Below, in pieces: positions 53,857 to 62,007 of a DNA stretch of 64,000 nt. Source of the stretch: CAZMVY01 sp964653435. Its GTDB lineage: Bacteria > Planctomycetota > Phycisphaerae > UBA1845 > PWPN01. The number at the start of each line of letters is the position of its first letter. Position 1 is the first letter of the stretch. The translations under genes and the position numbers were made by a program. The notes under the pieces were generated by a model that was not told the origin of the DNA, did no database searches, and worked only from the letters and a program-made list of their open reading frames with translations. The stretch covers positions 1 to 64,000 of the forward strand of contig CAZZFA010000014.1 in assembly GCA_964653435.1 (NCBI GenBank). The letters are read 5' to 3'.

Positions 53857-54656
53857 CAGTCGGCGGCCCCTGCTTGCGTCGTTGCGGGAAGCGAGAAGAA
53901 GGCACGGGCGTTTCGGGACGCCTGCGCGGCGAGTTCCTCGGCCGGGACGCCGCGCAGTGTCGCGACGAACCTCGCGATGTGCGCTACACAGGCTGGCTCG
54001 TTGGGCCGAAGGTGACGCACGGGCTCGGGCGAAAGGTACGGCGAGTCGGTTTCGAGCAGAAGACGATCGGCCGGGCACGCGGCGGCGACGGCCTGCAGCT
54101 CCGTCGATTTTCTGAATGTTACCACACCGCTGAGCGAAATCCGCCAGCCGTATTCGCTGATGCGGTCCGCCTCGGCGCGCGTGCCGGTGAAGCAGTGGAA
54201 CACCACGGGCCGGTTTACGAGACCGGCCTGGCGAAGGATGGCGACGGTGTCCTCGTGCGCCTCGCGACTGTGTACGATGATCGGTCGGGCGGTTTCCCGG
54301 GCGGCCTCGAGCTGACGCGCGAAGAGATCGCGCTGGACGGCGCGGGGACTGAAGTCATAGTGGTAGTCAAGACCGATTTCCCCGACGGCCACGCAGAGCG
54401 GCTCGCTCCAGATCCGCCGGAGTTCCTCGATATCGCCCGGGCCGGCCCGGGCCGTCTCGTGCGGGTGGATGCCGGCGGCCATTCGCAGCTCCGCTCGTCG
54501 TTTCGTCAGCGCCAGTGCTGCCCGGGCGTCGGTCGCGTCGGTGGCAACGGTGATCATCTGCCGAACGCCCGCGGCCACGGCACGATCGATCACCGCGTCG
54601 ACCGCCCCGGCGAAGGCTTCGGAGGTCAGGTGGCAATGCGTGTCGATCAGTTCCAT
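53856..54656 (-). CDS. tatD: TatD-family metal-dependent DNase
   Basis: The 266-residue TIM-barrel protein has all family metal and catalytic motifs: DTHCHL (5-10), GIHPHE, GEIGLDYH, VHSREA, HCFTG and LETDSPYL. It is a 3'-5' nuclease of the TatD/YcfH type. ATG 54656 is the natural start; an earlier in-frame start is less good. The acyltransferase gene follows with a one-base overlap. Confidence 0.93.
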   Translation of the reverse strand: MELIDTHCHLTSEAFAGAVDAVIDRAVAAGVRQMITVATDATDARAALALTKRRAELRMAAGIHPHETARAGPGDIEELRRIWSEPLCVAVGEIGLDYHYDFSPRAVQRDLFARQLEAARETARPIIVHSREAHEDTVAILRQAGLVNRPVVFHCFTGTRAEADRISEYGWRISLSGVVTFRKSTELQAVAAACPADRLLLETDSPYLSPEPVRHLRPNEPACVAHIARFVATLRGVPAEELAAQASRNARAFFSLPATTQAGAAD

Positions 54657-54977
54657 CGGACGAAGCCGGCGATCCCACGGTTCACAGGCGGGCAACGCCC
54701 CGACTCCGCAGGGCGCCGGCCCGCGCTACGGTCGCTTTCGATTCGAGAGTTTCGTTCGGTCCCCGCCCCGTAGCGGCGACCGCCAGTAGCCCGGCGCGGG
54801 GGTCTCGCCCGCTTTCGGAACGGCGGTCTGGGAGCGGCCGCACTCCACAGTTGCCCCGACCTCAGAGCCGCGCAAGTCGCGAGTGTCTCGCGCAGTGACA
54901 GCGCACGGGTGACTGAACGTTCGCGGTGCTGCTCGCCGCATGCGAAATCGTCTCATCGAAAAACGCACCGCGGTTGC
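54657..54977. other. Intergenic region with partial short repeat
   Basis: The stretch 54806-54850 (CTCGCCCGCTTTCGGAACGG and following) is a diverged copy of the short element seen at 3384, 41890 and 49257. The rest shows no gene, promoter or terminator that I can support. Confidence 0.4.
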
Positions 54978-55340
54978 TCAGAACGCATCGCGAATGTGGC
55001 GGATTTCGGTGTTGCCGTCATCCGAGCACACGATGCCGACCACGTCAAAGCGGCAGGGATACCGCCGCGCCGTCGGCGTGCTCGCCAGGTAGTATCTGGC
55101 GACACGCATCAACTGTCGTTGTTTCGCCGGATTGACCGCGCGTTCGACGTCGGCGGCCTCTTCGCTGCGACGGGTCTTTACCTCGACGAAGACGATCGAG
55201 CGGTCGTCCAGGCTGATCAGATCGAGTTCGCCGGCGGGGCAGCGGTAATTGCGCACAACGGTGCGGTATCCGAGCTTCTCGAGAAACTTGCGGGCGAGCT
55301 TCTCGCCCCGGCGGCCCAGGTTGGCTCGGTCGTCGGCCAA
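54978..55340 (-). CDS. YraN/UPF0102-family endonuclease-like protein
   Basis: The 120-residue protein has the fold of YraN, with the PD-(D/E)xK core in GELDLISLDDRSIVFVEVKT (Asp, Glu and Lys). Members are Holliday-junction resolvase-like; function is not fully known. I chose TTG 55340, seven bases after GGAGG; TTG 55346 would be too close to it. It is the last gene of the cluster from rpsP, as in many bacteria. Confidence 0.88.
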   Translation of the reverse strand: MADDRANLGRRGEKLARKFLEKLGYRTVVRNYRCPAGELDLISLDDRSIVFVEVKTRRSEEAADVERAVNPAKQRQLMRVARYYLASTPTARRYPCRFDVVGIVCSDDGNTEIRHIRDAF

Positions 55341-55406
55341 CGGCAAGCCTCCGTAGTCGCAGGCAAAGAGGTCGACGGCACGGCCGTTCCCCGCCCGGAG
55401 CCGCCA

Positions 55407-55829
55407 TCACGAGCCGGCAGCAACGGGTTCCGCCGCCGTGCTCGTATGCGTTTCCGCTCCCTGCGCATCAAGGCCCGTTCGGCCACGGCGTTCGCGGAGG
55501 CGGCGCTGCTTGCCGACCCGATCGCGGAGGAAGTAGAGCTTCGCGCGGCGAACCTTGCCGCTGCGAATGACCTTGATCCCGGCGACGCTCGGCGAGTGGA
55601 TCGGAAAGACGCGTTCCACTCCTTCGTTGTTCACGATGCGCCGGACCGTGAACATCTCGCCCATGCCCCTGCCCCGGCGGCCGATGACAACGCCTGTATA
55701 GGGCTGCAGCCGCTCCTTGTCGCCCTCGACGATCCGGACGGACACCGTGACGGTGTCACCGATGCGAAAACCGGGAACCTTGCTCTTGCGGCACGCGGCC
55801 TCGGCGGCCTCGATCAGCTTGTGTGACAT
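55407..55829 (-). CDS. rplS: Ribosomal protein L19
   Basis: The 140-residue protein has the conserved L19 core (FRIGDTVTVSVRIVEGDKER, QPYTGVVIGRRGRG, EGVERVFPIHSPSVAGIKVI, VRRAKLYFLRDRVGK). A C-terminal extension of about 25 residues, rich in Arg, Thr and Ala, follows the normal end. AAGGAG precedes ATG 55829. It lies after trmD in the rpsP cluster. Confidence 0.96.
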   Translation of the reverse strand: MSHKLIEAAEAACRKSKVPGFRIGDTVTVSVRIVEGDKERLQPYTGVVIGRRGRGMGEMFTVRRIVNNEGVERVFPIHSPSVAGIKVIRSGKVRRAKLYFLRDRVGKQRRLRERRGRTGLDAQGAETHTSTAAEPVAAGS

Positions 55830-55896
55830 CGTTCGACTCCTTCATGAACTCGCGGGCCCAGTGCCGTCGGCTTCGTCGGCCGGTGCGGGCCGTAGC

Positions 55897-56577
55897 TTAC
55901 TTCTCCAGCAGATCCGGGCGCCTCGACCGCGTGATCGCGTCCTGCTGTCCGCGGCGCCACTCGGCGATCCTGCCGTGATCGCCGGACAACAGTACCTCCG
56001 GCACGCTCATTCCGCGGAACTCCCGCGGCCGGGTGTACTGCGGATACTCCAGTCTGTTTCCCCGGAATGATTCGGTCGCCGCCGAATTCTCGTCGCCGAG
56101 CGCCCCGGGGAGCAATCGCACGACCGCGTCGATCAGCACGGCGGCGGCCGGCTCTCCGCCCGACAGAACATAATCCCCGATCGAGATCTCGCGGGGGGCC
56201 AGCCCGTCGATGATCCGCTGGTCGAATCCCTCGTAGTGCCCGCAAAGGACGAGCAGCCGCGATTCGCGCGCGAGCGATTCGACCATCGCCTGGGTCAGCC
56301 GTTCTCCCTGTGGCGTCAGGAGGATGCGTGTCGCCGGCCGCGGATCGAGCGCCTCGACATGCTCAACGGCGTCGAAGACCGGCCCGCACATGAGCACCAT
56401 CCCGGGGCCGCCGCCGAAGGGCTTGTCATCTACGCTCTGGTGCCGGTCGGTGGCGAAATCCCGGATCTGTGTGCACACGATGTCCACGATGCCGGCCCGA
56501 CGGGCGCGGCCGACGATGCTGGCCGAAAAGAACGGCTCGAGCATCTCCGGGAACAACGTGAGCACGTCGATACGCAT
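55897..56577 (-). CDS. trmD: tRNA (guanine-N1)-methyltransferase TrmD
   Basis: This 226-residue SPOUT enzyme methylates G37 of tRNAs with AdoMet. Seen: MRIDVLTLFPEML at the start, GGGPGMVL, GHYEGFDQRI and SIGDYVLSGGEPAAAVLIDA, the knot region. ATG 56577 is the natural start. rimM, which often stands between rpsP and trmD, is absent; the gap is only 35 bp. Confidence 0.96.
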   Translation of the reverse strand: MRIDVLTLFPEMLEPFFSASIVGRARRAGIVDIVCTQIRDFATDRHQSVDDKPFGGGPGMVLMCGPVFDAVEHVEALDPRPATRILLTPQGERLTQAMVESLARESRLLVLCGHYEGFDQRIIDGLAPREISIGDYVLSGGEPAAAVLIDAVVRLLPGALGDENSAATESFRGNRLEYPQYTRPREFRGMSVPEVLLSGDHGRIAEWRRGQQDAITRSRRPDLLEK

Positions 56578-56612
56578 GGTCGTCGGGTAAGGCGATGCCG
56601 TGTCGCCGCCAT

Positions 56613-56891
56613 CTACGCCGTGGCCTCCGCCTTCGCGGGCTTCACGGTAATCCCGCCGCGCCGAAGCAGCTCGCTTACCGTCTGGCTCGGAAGCGCCCCG
56701 GCCCGAAGCCAGTGCTCGATGCGTTCCTTCTTGAGCACCAGTTGCCGGGCCGGATCCTTGCAACCGGGATCGTAGACGCCCAGTTCCTCGATCGCCCGGC
56801 TGTCGCGAGCGGCACGGCCGTCGAACGCCCCCAGGCGGAAACATGCCCGGTTTCGTCGGCCTGTCCTCTTCAATCGCAATCTGACCGCCAC
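56613..56891 (-). CDS. rpsP: Ribosomal protein S16
   Basis: The 92-residue protein has the S16 core (VRLRLKRTGRRNRACFRLGA, AIEELGVYDP, ERIEHWLRAGALPSQTV). It is somewhat divergent near residues 15-30, where the usual RPFYRIVVAD is ACFRLGAFDG. The start is GTG 56891 after GAGGAG. It is the first gene of rpsP-trmD-rplS-yraN. Confidence 0.94.
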   Translation of the reverse strand: MAVRLRLKRTGRRNRACFRLGAFDGRAARDSRAIEELGVYDPGCKDPARQLVLKKERIEHWLRAGALPSQTVSELLRRGGITVKPAKAEATA

Positions 56892-56944
56892 AGTTCACTC
56901 CTCATGGTTGGCCCGCCGCTTCGAGCGCGACGGCGAGCCCATCA

Positions 56945-56972
56945 TTATACCGCAAGAGCCGTTGTCCGCAAC
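56945..56972 (-). promoter_or_regulatory. Promoter of the rpsP cluster
   Basis: On the minus strand TTGCGG (56967-56972) and TATAAT (56945-56950) are separated by 16 bp. The remaining DNA up to 57200 holds nothing that I recognise. Confidence 0.72.
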
Positions 56973-57200
56973 CGGCGACGTCCCGCTTTGCTCCGCGGGG
57001 GGCTGGAGTCTGTGTTTGCCGGGGCAGGGAGGACGGCGGCCGGTCCGATCCCTGCGTCCCGCGCGGGTTTCCGGGGGCCGGGCGCGACGGAGACCACCGG
57101 CCGTATGCGTCCCTAACTACATTGTGTGCCGTACCTTACAATCGCAGGCCGCGGTGCCGCGATCACTGACGCGATTCGCGGCGACGGCGGTGCCTTCTGT

Positions 57201-57545
57201 TTAACTGACTTTGCTGCCCGGCTCGATCTCCGCGTCGGGCTGGAGGAGGATGATACGGCTGTGGTCCGGCGTGCTGGCTGCCAGCAGCATGCCTTGGCTT
57301 TCCATTCCCCGCATCATTCGTGGGGCAAGGTTCGCGACCACGATAATCAGACGTCCGACCAGCGATGCCGGGTCGTAGTGTCCCTTGATTCCGGCACAGA
57401 GCTGCCGCTGCTCGGTTCCCAGGTCTACCTTGAGTACCAGGAGCTTGTCCGCGTTGGGGTGAGCAACGCATTCCAGTACGCGCGCGACGCGCAGGTCGAT
57501 CCTCGAAAACTCGTCGAACGAAATGGTGGTCGGCACCTCAGGCAT
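57201..57545 (-). CDS. Free-standing tRNA-binding domain protein (MetRS beta-like)
   Basis: The 114-residue protein is an OB-fold tRNA-binding domain (EMAP-II/Trbp111 type), with FSRIDLRVARVLECVAHPNA, ADKLLVLKVDLG, IVVANLAPRMMRGMESQGML and a C-terminal strand. It equals the C-terminal domain of MetRS, here as a separate gene; CsaA-like chaperones are also possible. GGGAGGA precedes ATG 57545. No MetRS is visible in the window. Confidence 0.87.
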   Translation of the reverse strand: MPEVPTTISFDEFSRIDLRVARVLECVAHPNADKLLVLKVDLGTEQRQLCAGIKGHYDPASLVGRLIIVVANLAPRMMRGMESQGMLLAASTPDHSRIILLQPDAEIEPGSKVS

Positions 57546-57725
57546 TAGCGTGTCCTCCCGGCCGATCGCGGCCGGTCGGCAATCTACAGGGTATCGTCAT
57601 ATTCGTAAAGGCCCAGCGGCCATGCTCTGGGCTGCGTCCGGGGCAAGGGTGGTGTTCGCGGGTGTCGTCCGGCGGGCCGCCTCCGGGCGCGCGAAAAAAA
57701 AACGCGAAGCGGCCGGTTTTCCCTC

Positions 57726-57764
57726 TTGACTCCTATAGGAGCGTATGTACACTCCTATAGGAGT
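57726..57764 (+). promoter_or_regulatory. Promoter with two palindromic operators of the ribbon-helix-helix regulator
   Basis: TTGACT (57726-57731), 16-bp spacer, TACACT (57748-57753). TCCTATAGGA at 57731-57740 overlaps the -35 and spacer, and a second TCCTATAGGA at 57753-57762, extended to a perfect 14-bp ACTCCTATAGGAGT (57751-57764), covers the -10 end and start. Centres are 22 bp apart, about two helical turns, so both sites face the same side. A repressor here would shut off transcription. The first site extends as CTCCTATAGGAG. Confidence 0.75.
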
Positions 57765-57780
57765 ATACCGGGAGAAGCCG

Positions 57781-58026
57781 ATGCCAGGCAGAAGGCCAGG
57801 CAAAGCCAGGGCCGTGACACTCAAGATTCCCGGCGAGTTGTACCGGAACCTCGCGAAGGTCATCGAGGGTACGGGCTTCCGGAGCGTAACCGAATTCGCC
57901 ATCTACGTCCTTCGCGACGTGGCGGCCGGCGGCAGGCTTGACGCAAGCGAAGGCGCGCCGGGCCTGACGGCGCGTGAGATCGAGGCGATCCGGCAGCGGC
58001 TCCGGGCACTCGGCTACATCGAGTAG
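57781..58026 (+). CDS. Ribbon-helix-helix (CopG-like) transcriptional regulator
   Basis: The 81-residue protein has a basic N-terminus, a beta strand (AVTLKIPGELYRNL), and two helices with a turn (FRSVTEFAIYVLRDVAAG), as in ribbon-helix-helix repressors. A C-terminal segment (TAREIEAIRQRLRALGYIE) forms a further helix. ATG 57781 follows GGGAGAA. Its gene lies right behind two palindromes typical of RHH dimers, so it is probably self-regulated and controls the three genes beyond. The effector, perhaps a metal or metabolite, cannot be read. Confidence 0.8.
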   Translation: MPGRRPGKARAVTLKIPGELYRNLAKVIEGTGFRSVTEFAIYVLRDVAAGGRLDASEGAPGLTAREIEAIRQRLRALGYIE

Positions 58027-58103
58027 TCCGGCGGGAGAACGCCGGCGCGCAACAGACGCCGCGCGGGATGCGGGGAAGGTCTGCGCGCAAAGGAGGCATA
58101 CAC

Positions 58104-58949
58104 ATGGAGATCGGTGAGCTGAGGATTCTGGGCGGCCGCGCCAGGAACGGCGAGAGGGAGCCTGTGAGCGAGGTGGTGCTGCGGATGGGAGATGTGGTCA
58201 GCATCGTAGGCCCGACGGGCTCGGGCAAGAGCACGCTCCTCAATGACCTTGAGCTGTACGCCGACGGCAGCACGCCCTCGGGGAGGCGCGTGCTCATCAA
58301 CGGCTCACCCCCGCCGATGGAACTCGCGGAAGACCCTTCACAGAACCCGATCGCCCGGATCACACAACACACGAACTTCCTGTCGGATTTCCCCGTGCAG
58401 CGGTTTCTGGAAACGCACGCAAGAATCCGGCGCAGTGGCCGGGATGAAACCGCCGTGGAGGAGACGCTGCGTTTTGCGAACCAGCTCACGGGCGAGCCGA
58501 TTGCGCCCGAGACCGCCATGACCGAACTGTCAGGCGGCCAGACCCGGGCCCTGCTGATCGCGGATGCCGTCGTCATCGGCCACTCGCCGATCATCCTTCT
58601 CGATGAGATCGAGAATGCGGGTATTCACCGCACGAAGGCCCTCGATCTGCTCAGACGGTATCGCAAGATGTTCGTCTTCGTCACACACGACCCGCGGATC
58701 GCGCTTCTTTCCAGTTTCCGGATCGTCCTGAGAAACGGCGGCATGCAGAACGTCATCGTGACGGATGACGAGGAGAAACGGGTCGGGGAGGAGATCGGGA
58801 AGCTGGACGATCTCCTGCTGGATTTCCGCGGCCGAATCCGCGCGGGCGAGCAGATTACCGAACGGATTCTCGAAGAGAGACTGTGGGCCCTCGGCCGCGT
58901 CGCCCGACGGGCCGCAGTCCCGGCCTTTCGACGTGGAGAGTCGCCATGA
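58104..58949 (+). CDS. Permease-less ABC-type ATPase
   Basis: The 281-residue protein has Walker A GPTGSGKST (36-44), signature ELSGGQTRALLIAD (141-154), Walker B PIILLDEIE (162-170) and the switch His195 in VTHD. It is a single ABC nucleotide-binding domain with a charged C-terminal segment of about 70 residues, and no transmembrane protein is nearby. AAAGGAGG precedes ATG 58104. The next gene overlaps its stop by 4 bp (ATGA). It may drive assembly, transfer or repair of a cofactor rather than transport; that is an inference from context. Confidence 0.82.
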   Translation: MEIGELRILGGRARNGEREPVSEVVLRMGDVVSIVGPTGSGKSTLLNDLELYADGSTPSGRRVLINGSPPPMELAEDPSQNPIARITQHTNFLSDFPVQRFLETHARIRRSGRDETAVEETLRFANQLTGEPIAPETAMTELSGGQTRALLIADAVVIGHSPIILLDEIENAGIHRTKALDLLRRYRKMFVFVTHDPRIALLSSFRIVLRNGGMQNVIVTDDEEKRVGEEIGKLDDLLLDFRGRIRAGEQITERILEERLWALGRVARRAAVPAFRRGESP

Positions 58950-59644
58950 GAGTCGTTATTTGCGCAGGTCCTCCGACCAGCGGGAAGACCACCGTGCTGA
59001 AACACGCGGCCCGCCGGCTGCTCGATCGCGGACATCACCTGGCGTATCTGAAGATCGACGTCCAGTACGCTGACGAGGACGAGATGTTCGCGTCTGCCCT
59101 CGGTATCCCGGCGCGGAAGGTGTACTCGGGGGACCTGTGCCCCGATCACTGCAACGTCATCGTGCTGGGCGACGCGGTTCGCTGGGCTGGCGAGCGAAGG
59201 GCCGATGTGCTGCTCGTGGAGACGGCGGGGTTGTGTCTGCGCTGCTCGCCGTACATCGAAAGCGCCCTGGGCATCGTCGTGATCGAGGCCACCAGCGGCA
59301 TGAACCTGCCCCGGAAGATCGGTCCGATGCTTTCGCTGGCCGACGTGGCCGTCGTTACGAAGATCGACCTCGTGTCGCAGGCAGAGCGTGAGGTGCTGCG
59401 CGCGAACATCCAGGAAGCCGCCGGCGCCGTCGTCATCGAAAGCGATGCGCTGCGTGGTATCAACATCGAGCAGATCGTTCGGCGTATCGAGGCAGTGGGC
59501 GAGCTGGTGCCTCCGATGCTGCTGCGCGGCAATCCCCCGGTCGGCACCTGCACGATCTGCGTGGGAAAGAAGGAGATCGGCAAGGACGCCCACTTCGGCG
59601 TGTTGCGAACACTGGAATCGGATGTCTTCTACAGAGGAGAATGA
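58946..59644 (+). CDS. CobW/HypB/CooC-like P-loop NTPase
   Basis: The 232-residue protein has Walker A GPPTSGKTT (8-16), a metal-binding-like Walker B VLLVETAG (88-95) and TKID (138-141, NKxD-like for guanine). Cysteines stand in pairs: Cys65/Cys69 (CPDHC), Cys97/Cys100 (CLRC) and Cys202/Cys205 (CTIC). Relatives deliver metals such as Ni or Co to enzymes. It overlaps the neighbouring genes by 4 bp on both sides. The extra cysteines may hold a metal or Fe-S cluster. Confidence 0.8.
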   Translation: MRVVICAGPPTSGKTTVLKHAARRLLDRGHHLAYLKIDVQYADEDEMFASALGIPARKVYSGDLCPDHCNVIVLGDAVRWAGERRADVLLVETAGLCLRCSPYIESALGIVVIEATSGMNLPRKIGPMLSLADVAVVTKIDLVSQAEREVLRANIQEAAGAVVIESDALRGINIEQIVRRIEAVGELVPPMLLRGNPPVGTCTICVGKKEIGKDAHFGVLRTLESDVFYRGE

Positions 59645-59646
59645 CG

Positions 59647-60306
59647 ATGCCGGATACGAAGGAGATTCTGAACGCATTGCCCGGCAAGGATTGTGGCGGC
59701 TGCGGGTGCAGGACGTGCGCCGCGTTTGCGGAGGTGGTGGCCGTCGACCCGGGCGCCGTCAGCCGGTGTATCCACACGAAAGGCGTTGCGGCCCGTCGGG
59801 CCGGCCGCGCGGCCGAGCAATTCGCTGAGGCGGATATCACATGGAGAGACCACCTCGGCCGGGAATACGACTTCATCCTCGACAAGTTTCCGGGTGAGGA
59901 AGGTCCGCGGGAGACGATCATTCCTTTCAATCCCGCCAACGTCGAGAAACTCGGAATTCGCAAGGGCGACGTGCTCTACGGCCGGCCCGGCTGGATCTCG
60001 TGCGGCTGCCCTGTGACGCACTGCGGCGTCGTTGTGGAGGAGCCGGACTACTTCAACGGTACGCTGGTCTGGTGCATCGTGGGGCCGATGGCGGCGCGAC
60101 AGCGCGGCATTTCCATCGGCGGCTACAACACGACCGCGTACGAGGGCCTGGTACGACATACGAGGCAGGAACTGCGGATCGGGCGCCGATACTACTTCCT
60201 GCCCCGTTACTGCATGCTGCAATGGCGTCACTGCGGCCTTGTCAACTCGCTGGGCAGGACCCCGGACGGTCTGCGCGTGCGGATCGAGGGATTGTGGATC
60301 GCTTGA
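59647..60306 (+). CDS. Cysteine-rich [4Fe-4S] protein
   Basis: The 219-residue protein starts with a four-cysteine Fe-S domain of the kind found in corrinoid and reductase proteins (PF04060 type): LPGKDCGGCGCRTCAAFAE with Cys16, 19 and 24 and a fourth Cys at 41. The C-terminal half has further cysteines in SCGCPVTHCG (119-126), VWC (143) and YCMLQWRHCG (189-196), enough for a second cluster or metal site. ATG 59647 has AGGAG 8 bases upstream; ATG 59641, which overlaps the previous stop, is an alternative. The gene ends the module. It may donate electrons to, or be matured by, an unknown metalloenzyme. Confidence 0.8.
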   Translation: MPDTKEILNALPGKDCGGCGCRTCAAFAEVVAVDPGAVSRCIHTKGVAARRAGRAAEQFAEADITWRDHLGREYDFILDKFPGEEGPRETIIPFNPANVEKLGIRKGDVLYGRPGWISCGCPVTHCGVVVEEPDYFNGTLVWCIVGPMAARQRGISIGGYNTTAYEGLVRHTRQELRIGRRYYFLPRYCMLQWRHCGLVNSLGRTPDGLRVRIEGLWIA

Positions 60307-60345
60307 CCCGGCACGCGGAAGGTCCGCTTTGTATGTGCCCCGGCG

Positions 60346-61293
60346 CTACGCCTGGTCCCACTGCTCGCGAAGGAGCCTGACGGCGTTGGGAATCACGACG
60401 GAGCGGTCGCCCGAGCAACCGCACTCGAAGCTCACGAAGTCCTGGTAGCCGATCGCCTTGAGGCCCTTGAAGCCGCGAACATAGTTGTCGGCCTCGCCGT
60501 CTTCGCCGGGCGTGCGGCGCTTCCGGCGGCTGGCGATATGCACGTGGTGCAGGTAGTCGCCGGCGGTGAGGAACGCCCCCATGTCATCGGTTTCTTCCCA
60601 CGTCATGTGCCAGAAGTCGCCCATCATCGCAATGCCGGGGTGATTGACATCCCTGCAGATGGACGCGGCGTCGGCGAGCGTGCGGAGGAAGTAGCATTCG
60701 TCGCGGTTGAGCGGCTCGAGCAGGATGCGGGTGCCGGCTTTTGCGGCATGCTCGCCGAGCTCCAGAAGCAGGGGCTTGGGGTCGTGCTCCTTGCGGCGGT
60801 CCCAGCGGTCGAAGCCGGTGAGCAGCTCGCGCGCCTCCTTGTGCGGCAGCGACTTCTGCGCGTTGAACGCGGGCACGATGATCAGCCCGGTGGATCCGAC
60901 CTCGCCGGCCGCGGTGAGGATCTCCTTCATCGAAGTCATCGCCTGGCGGCGGATTTCGGGGTCGTCCGCGATGAGCCATCCCTTGAAGCCCGCGCAGATC
61001 GCGCTCATCCTGATCGGCCGGCCTTTCAGCGCGCTGTTGAGCTCCTTGACGCGTGCGGGCAGGTTCCCACCGCCTACCTCAAGGCCCTCGAAGCCCCACT
61101 TTTCCATCGTATCGAGCTTCTCCTTGAGGCTGTCGCCCGGAATAATGCCCTCCTGGCTGGAGAGCTTGAGCACGGCTTTTCTCTTCGGTGCATCCGTCGA
61201 TCCGGGTGAGTCCGCCGGGGCGGGTCTGCCGCCGATCGCTCCAACGCCTGCCGCCGCCGCCGCCGCGAGGAAATCCCGCCTGCGAAATGCCAT
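60346..61293 (-). CDS. Tat-exported sugar phosphate isomerase/epimerase-like protein
   Basis: The 315-residue protein has a twin-arginine signal (RRRDFLAAAAAAG at 4-16) and an AP-endonuclease-2/xylose-isomerase-like TIM barrel. The sequence shows KWGFEGLEVGGG, LLEPLNRDECYFLRT (metal-binding Glu), GIAMMGDFWHMTWEE, HHVHIASRRKR and FVSFECGCSGD (metal-binding Glu). AAGGAG lies before ATG 61293. Such exported isomerases occur with Gfo/Idh/MocA oxidoreductases in Planctomycetota; here those are 40 kb away. Confidence 0.85.
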   Translation of the reverse strand: MAFRRRDFLAAAAAAGVGAIGGRPAPADSPGSTDAPKRKAVLKLSSQEGIIPGDSLKEKLDTMEKWGFEGLEVGGGNLPARVKELNSALKGRPIRMSAICAGFKGWLIADDPEIRRQAMTSMKEILTAAGEVGSTGLIIVPAFNAQKSLPHKEARELLTGFDRWDRRKEHDPKPLLLELGEHAAKAGTRILLEPLNRDECYFLRTLADAASICRDVNHPGIAMMGDFWHMTWEETDDMGAFLTAGDYLHHVHIASRRKRRTPGEDGEADNYVRGFKGLKAIGYQDFVSFECGCSGDRSVVIPNAVRLLREQWDQA

Positions 61294-61485
61294 ATCCGGT
61301 CTCCTTATCGTTATCGGGCCATGCCTCGATCCGCCTCGCCTTCTCCAATGTCGTTCATCATTCTCCGGGTTCTCGGCGGCGGCGTCAACGCGCCTTGAAG
61401 TTCGTCGCGGAGTCGGCGAATAATAGCCCGCCGGCGGCTGCATGTGGTTGCAATCACGGCCAGGCCGGCGAAAGGCGGTGCCTCG

Positions 61486-61725
61486 ATGGCGGTTCGTCGG
61501 GTCATTATCGGGTCTTCGGGCGGTTTCCTGTGGCAAGTGGAGATCCTCGCCGGAATCGTCCTGGTCCTGGCGGGGATTCTGATCGCGGTGTTTCCGGAAA
61601 TCCTGGTCGCGCTGATCTCGGGGTTGATCGTGCTCGGCGGCCTGAGCCTGATCGGCGCCGGGCTGCGGACCCGCAGCCTGCTACGTTATCGCCCGGATGA
61701 CGACTACGACGTCATCGACTCGTGA
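61486..61725 (+). CDS. Small membrane protein, DUF3096-like
   Basis: The 79-residue protein has two hydrophobic segments (LAGIVLVLAGILIAVFPEIL and VALISGLIVLGGLSLIGAGL) with a short turn, typical of DUF3096-like proteins, and an acidic tail. ATG 61486 follows AAAGGCGGTG; GTG 61444 is also possible. No function is known for such proteins. The 282 bases after it hold nothing clear. Confidence 0.68.
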   Translation: MAVRRVIIGSSGGFLWQVEILAGIVLVLAGILIAVFPEILVALISGLIVLGGLSLIGAGLRTRSLLRYRPDDDYDVIDS

Positions 61726-62007
61726 TTTCCTGGCGAGGAGCGAGAAGACGGTCCGAGAACCGGTCGCCAAGTGGCCTCACCGGAAGAAACCTTCGCAACC
61801 GGATGCGTAAACGCGTCCTGATCCTGCCGCCATCCTCCGCAATCCGCGTACAATCCCTGCGATGCTGAGATTCGACAGGGTCTGCCATCTGACCCAGAAC
61901 ACCCAGATTCGCTTGCCCCACAGGCCAACATATCTTACCTGAGAGATGGACCCACCGGGCTTGGGTGGCTTCGGCAGACAAACAGGGAAATCGGGAGGAG
62001 CACTGGG

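Noticed and set aside
58104..58949. Reading the ABC-type ATPase as part of a transporter
   Set aside because: No membrane protein or binding protein stands nearby on either strand, and its partners are a GTPase and an Fe-S protein.
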